A DNA stretch of 29,849 nucleotides, taken from positions 1 to 29,849 of IMG/VR virus record IMGVR_UViG_3300014839_000031, one strand, 5' to 3'. The position numbers and the translations under genes are program-made. Positions within the stretch are counted from its first letter, which is position 1. Every line of letters starts with the position of its first letter. A model generated the notes under the pieces. The model made no database searches. It saw only the letters and a program-made list of their open reading frames with translations, and had not been told where the DNA came from. The DNA is from a virus. Below are positions 28,703-29,849 of the stretch, in pieces.

Positions 28703-29635
28703 TCACACGCACCCGAGTATCACACCACGAGCGCTACCGCCAACAAAGCGGCACGGCTGCGGGTAGTCGCTGAAATTGATCGCCGTGGCGATGTCCGCTA
28801 GCTTGCTCAGTTGCTTGACGTCAAAGCGGGAACCGTCAGGCAGGCCAGGCAGCGCGACTTGCGCGCATGAGGTAGCCAGCCCTTCACGTGTCAGAAGCAC
28901 GTCGCCGAAGAGATCGAAGCCTTCTAGCTGCGCAAGCGCTGCGAAGAAGCCTTCCGGCAGTGGCGTTGCTTTGGTGTGGCTTAATAGTGACGTAAGCGAT
29001 TGTGGCCAGGCCGTAGGGTAAAGCTGTGTCCGCATCCATCGTCCGTCGGCGAAGTGGAACGTCGCGGACTTCTCTGTCAGTTGTAGGCGCGTCGGTTCTT
29101 CATTAAGGTGGACAAGTGCACGCACAGCGGACAGCGGGATATTCACGTCAACAGGCAGCAAATGACCAAGCCAATACTCAATTAGAATTGTGTTATTGGT
29201 TGCGTAGGCAGCAGACCCCCGCAGCAGGATGCCGTTGCTCCATTGCCTGGTGGTATCTGTGGACACAAACGGCAGCAAGGCTTTGAGCGCAGGAAGAAAG
29301 ATTCCGCCAATCGGCATATCAAAGCCGCTCGGGAATATGCGCAGGAATGTGTCTTGCGTGCAAGGCACTGTAACACGCAAGGCGCCTGATTGAACCACCA
29401 AGCCTTGCTCCGTCAAGTGAAGCTGTGCAGGCTCAGTGCAGGCGGCGATTGCCTTGGCGAAGATGTCCGCACGCGGACACGCCGCCAGGTCGAGCGTGAT
29501 CGGTGCGCACAGCGCGACGGTGCCGTTGAAACTGACGACGCAGCCGCCGCCGATTGCAACATGCTGTAACGCTGGCAAATAGTCGCTTTTGGCGACTGCG
29601 CCAGCTACAAACTTCAAAGCCGCTAGCAATTCCAT
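28703..29635 (-). CDS. Sliding-clamp-like protein (DnaN-like)
   Basis: I start at the ATG at 29635, since GGGAGG lies 4 bases upstream; a longer frame to 29674 adds 13 residues without an RBS. The 310-aa protein resembles a bacterial beta clamp in pattern rather than motif: repeated helix-strand units with LLAALKFVAGAVAKSDYLPAL at the start, I-F-L-P-A-L-K-A-L-L-P-F-V-S in the second unit, S-N-G-I-L-L-R and V-N-I-P-L-S-A-V-R-A-L. It would encircle DNA and hold the polymerase encoded two genes downstream. Clamps have low sequence identity, so a structure prediction would be decisive. Confidence 0.65.
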   Translation of the reverse strand: MELLAALKFVAGAVAKSDYLPALQHVAIGGGCVVSFNGTVALCAPITLDLAACPRADIFAKAIAACTEPAQLHLTEQGLVVQSGALRVTVPCTQDTFLRIFPSGFDMPIGGIFLPALKALLPFVSTDTTRQWSNGILLRGSAAYATNNTILIEYWLGHLLPVDVNIPLSAVRALVHLNEEPTRLQLTEKSATFHFADGRWMRTQLYPTAWPQSLTSLLSHTKATPLPEGFFAALAQLEGFDLFGDVLLTREGLATSCAQVALPGLPDGSRFDVKQLSKLADIATAINFSDYPQPCRFVGGSARGVILGCV

Positions 29636-29688
29636 CGTGCCTCCCAGGGTGCTCGCGTCCTGTGACGTGAGCACGAACGAAGCGCGAT

Positions 29689-29849
29689 CTAGGCGGGAAC
29701 GCTACGCAGCCACGGAGGCAGCGACGTAGCCGGTACAGCTTGCGGCGCAATCACAGACGGCACAGACGCCGCAGGCATCGGCAACGGCTGCTGACTAACA
29801 GCCATTTGCGCAGGCTGCACTTGCGGCATGTTGATTGGCGGTGCTGCGA
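29689..29849 (-). CDS. Proline/alanine-rich protein C-terminus (partial, runs off window)
   Basis: On the minus strand a frame is open from the window edge to a TAG at 29691-29689. The visible 52 residues are rich in Pro, Ala and Gln (QPAQMAVSQQPLPMPAASVP) and end in LPPWLRSVPA. It has the look of a disordered tail such as those of ssDNA-binding or recombination proteins, but the domain lies outside the window. It is the first gene of the minus-strand set visible here; the clamp gene follows after 53 bases. Confidence 0.6.
   Translation of the reverse strand, partial: AAPPINMPQVQPAQMAVSQQPLPMPAASVPSVIAPQAVPATSLPPWLRSVPA

Noticed and set aside
1-29849. Prophage or gene-transfer-agent origin
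   Set aside because: No integrase, attachment repeats, bacterial housekeeping genes or GTA-specific gene set is visible; own polymerase and clamp argue for a phage genome.

Overview
The window is the structural half, plus part of the replication arm, of a tailed double-stranded DNA phage genome (Caudoviricetes). A tail tube protein, a long tape measure and lambda-like tail-assembly chaperones with a programmed frameshift point to a siphovirus. A Sec/lipoprotein signal, a T4-type lysozyme and many Shine-Dalgarno sites suggest a Gram-negative host. I see no integrase, repressor or attachment site, so lifestyle cannot be called. No tRNA, rRNA, CRISPR or insertion sequence was recognised.

Layout, plus strand (1-26424), mostly with overlapping stop/start codons. 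1-90: leader with three TAGGGGA(C/G)T repeats. 91-1494: small genes, several cysteine-rich, plus a PD-(D/E)XK nuclease. 1531-2034: small terminase. 2209-4422: lysis region with lysozyme, two membrane proteins and a coiled-coil protein. About 3950-5485: a G+C-rich insert carrying the C-terminal half of a membrane protein, a papain-like cysteine peptidase and a cysteine-rich lipoprotein. 5603-10465: large terminase, DUF4055-type portal, scaffold and major capsid protein. 10559-12895: two paralogous small head proteins and four head-tail/neck proteins. 12906-19216: tail tube, chaperones G and GT (-1 frameshift at 14231), tape measure and distal-tail proteins. 19230-26424: tail tip, signal-peptide-bearing fibre, BppU-like fibre and an SGNH hydrolase, ending in a terminator-like hairpin.

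Minus strand (26529-29849) converges on the late operon: a proline-rich protein cut by the window edge, a sliding-clamp-like protein, a truncated Dam-like methyltransferase and a family A DNA polymerase with proofreading exonuclease. Clamp and polymerase would work together at the fork.

The points most worth following up are: a large terminase whose Walker A lysine is replaced by serine; a DNA polymerase with linked substitutions at the Glu/Tyr pair of motifs A and B; the peptidase/lipoprotein insert; RNA structures over the capsid RBS, over the start codon at 11204 and after the frameshift site; and several short tandem duplications that reshape genes.
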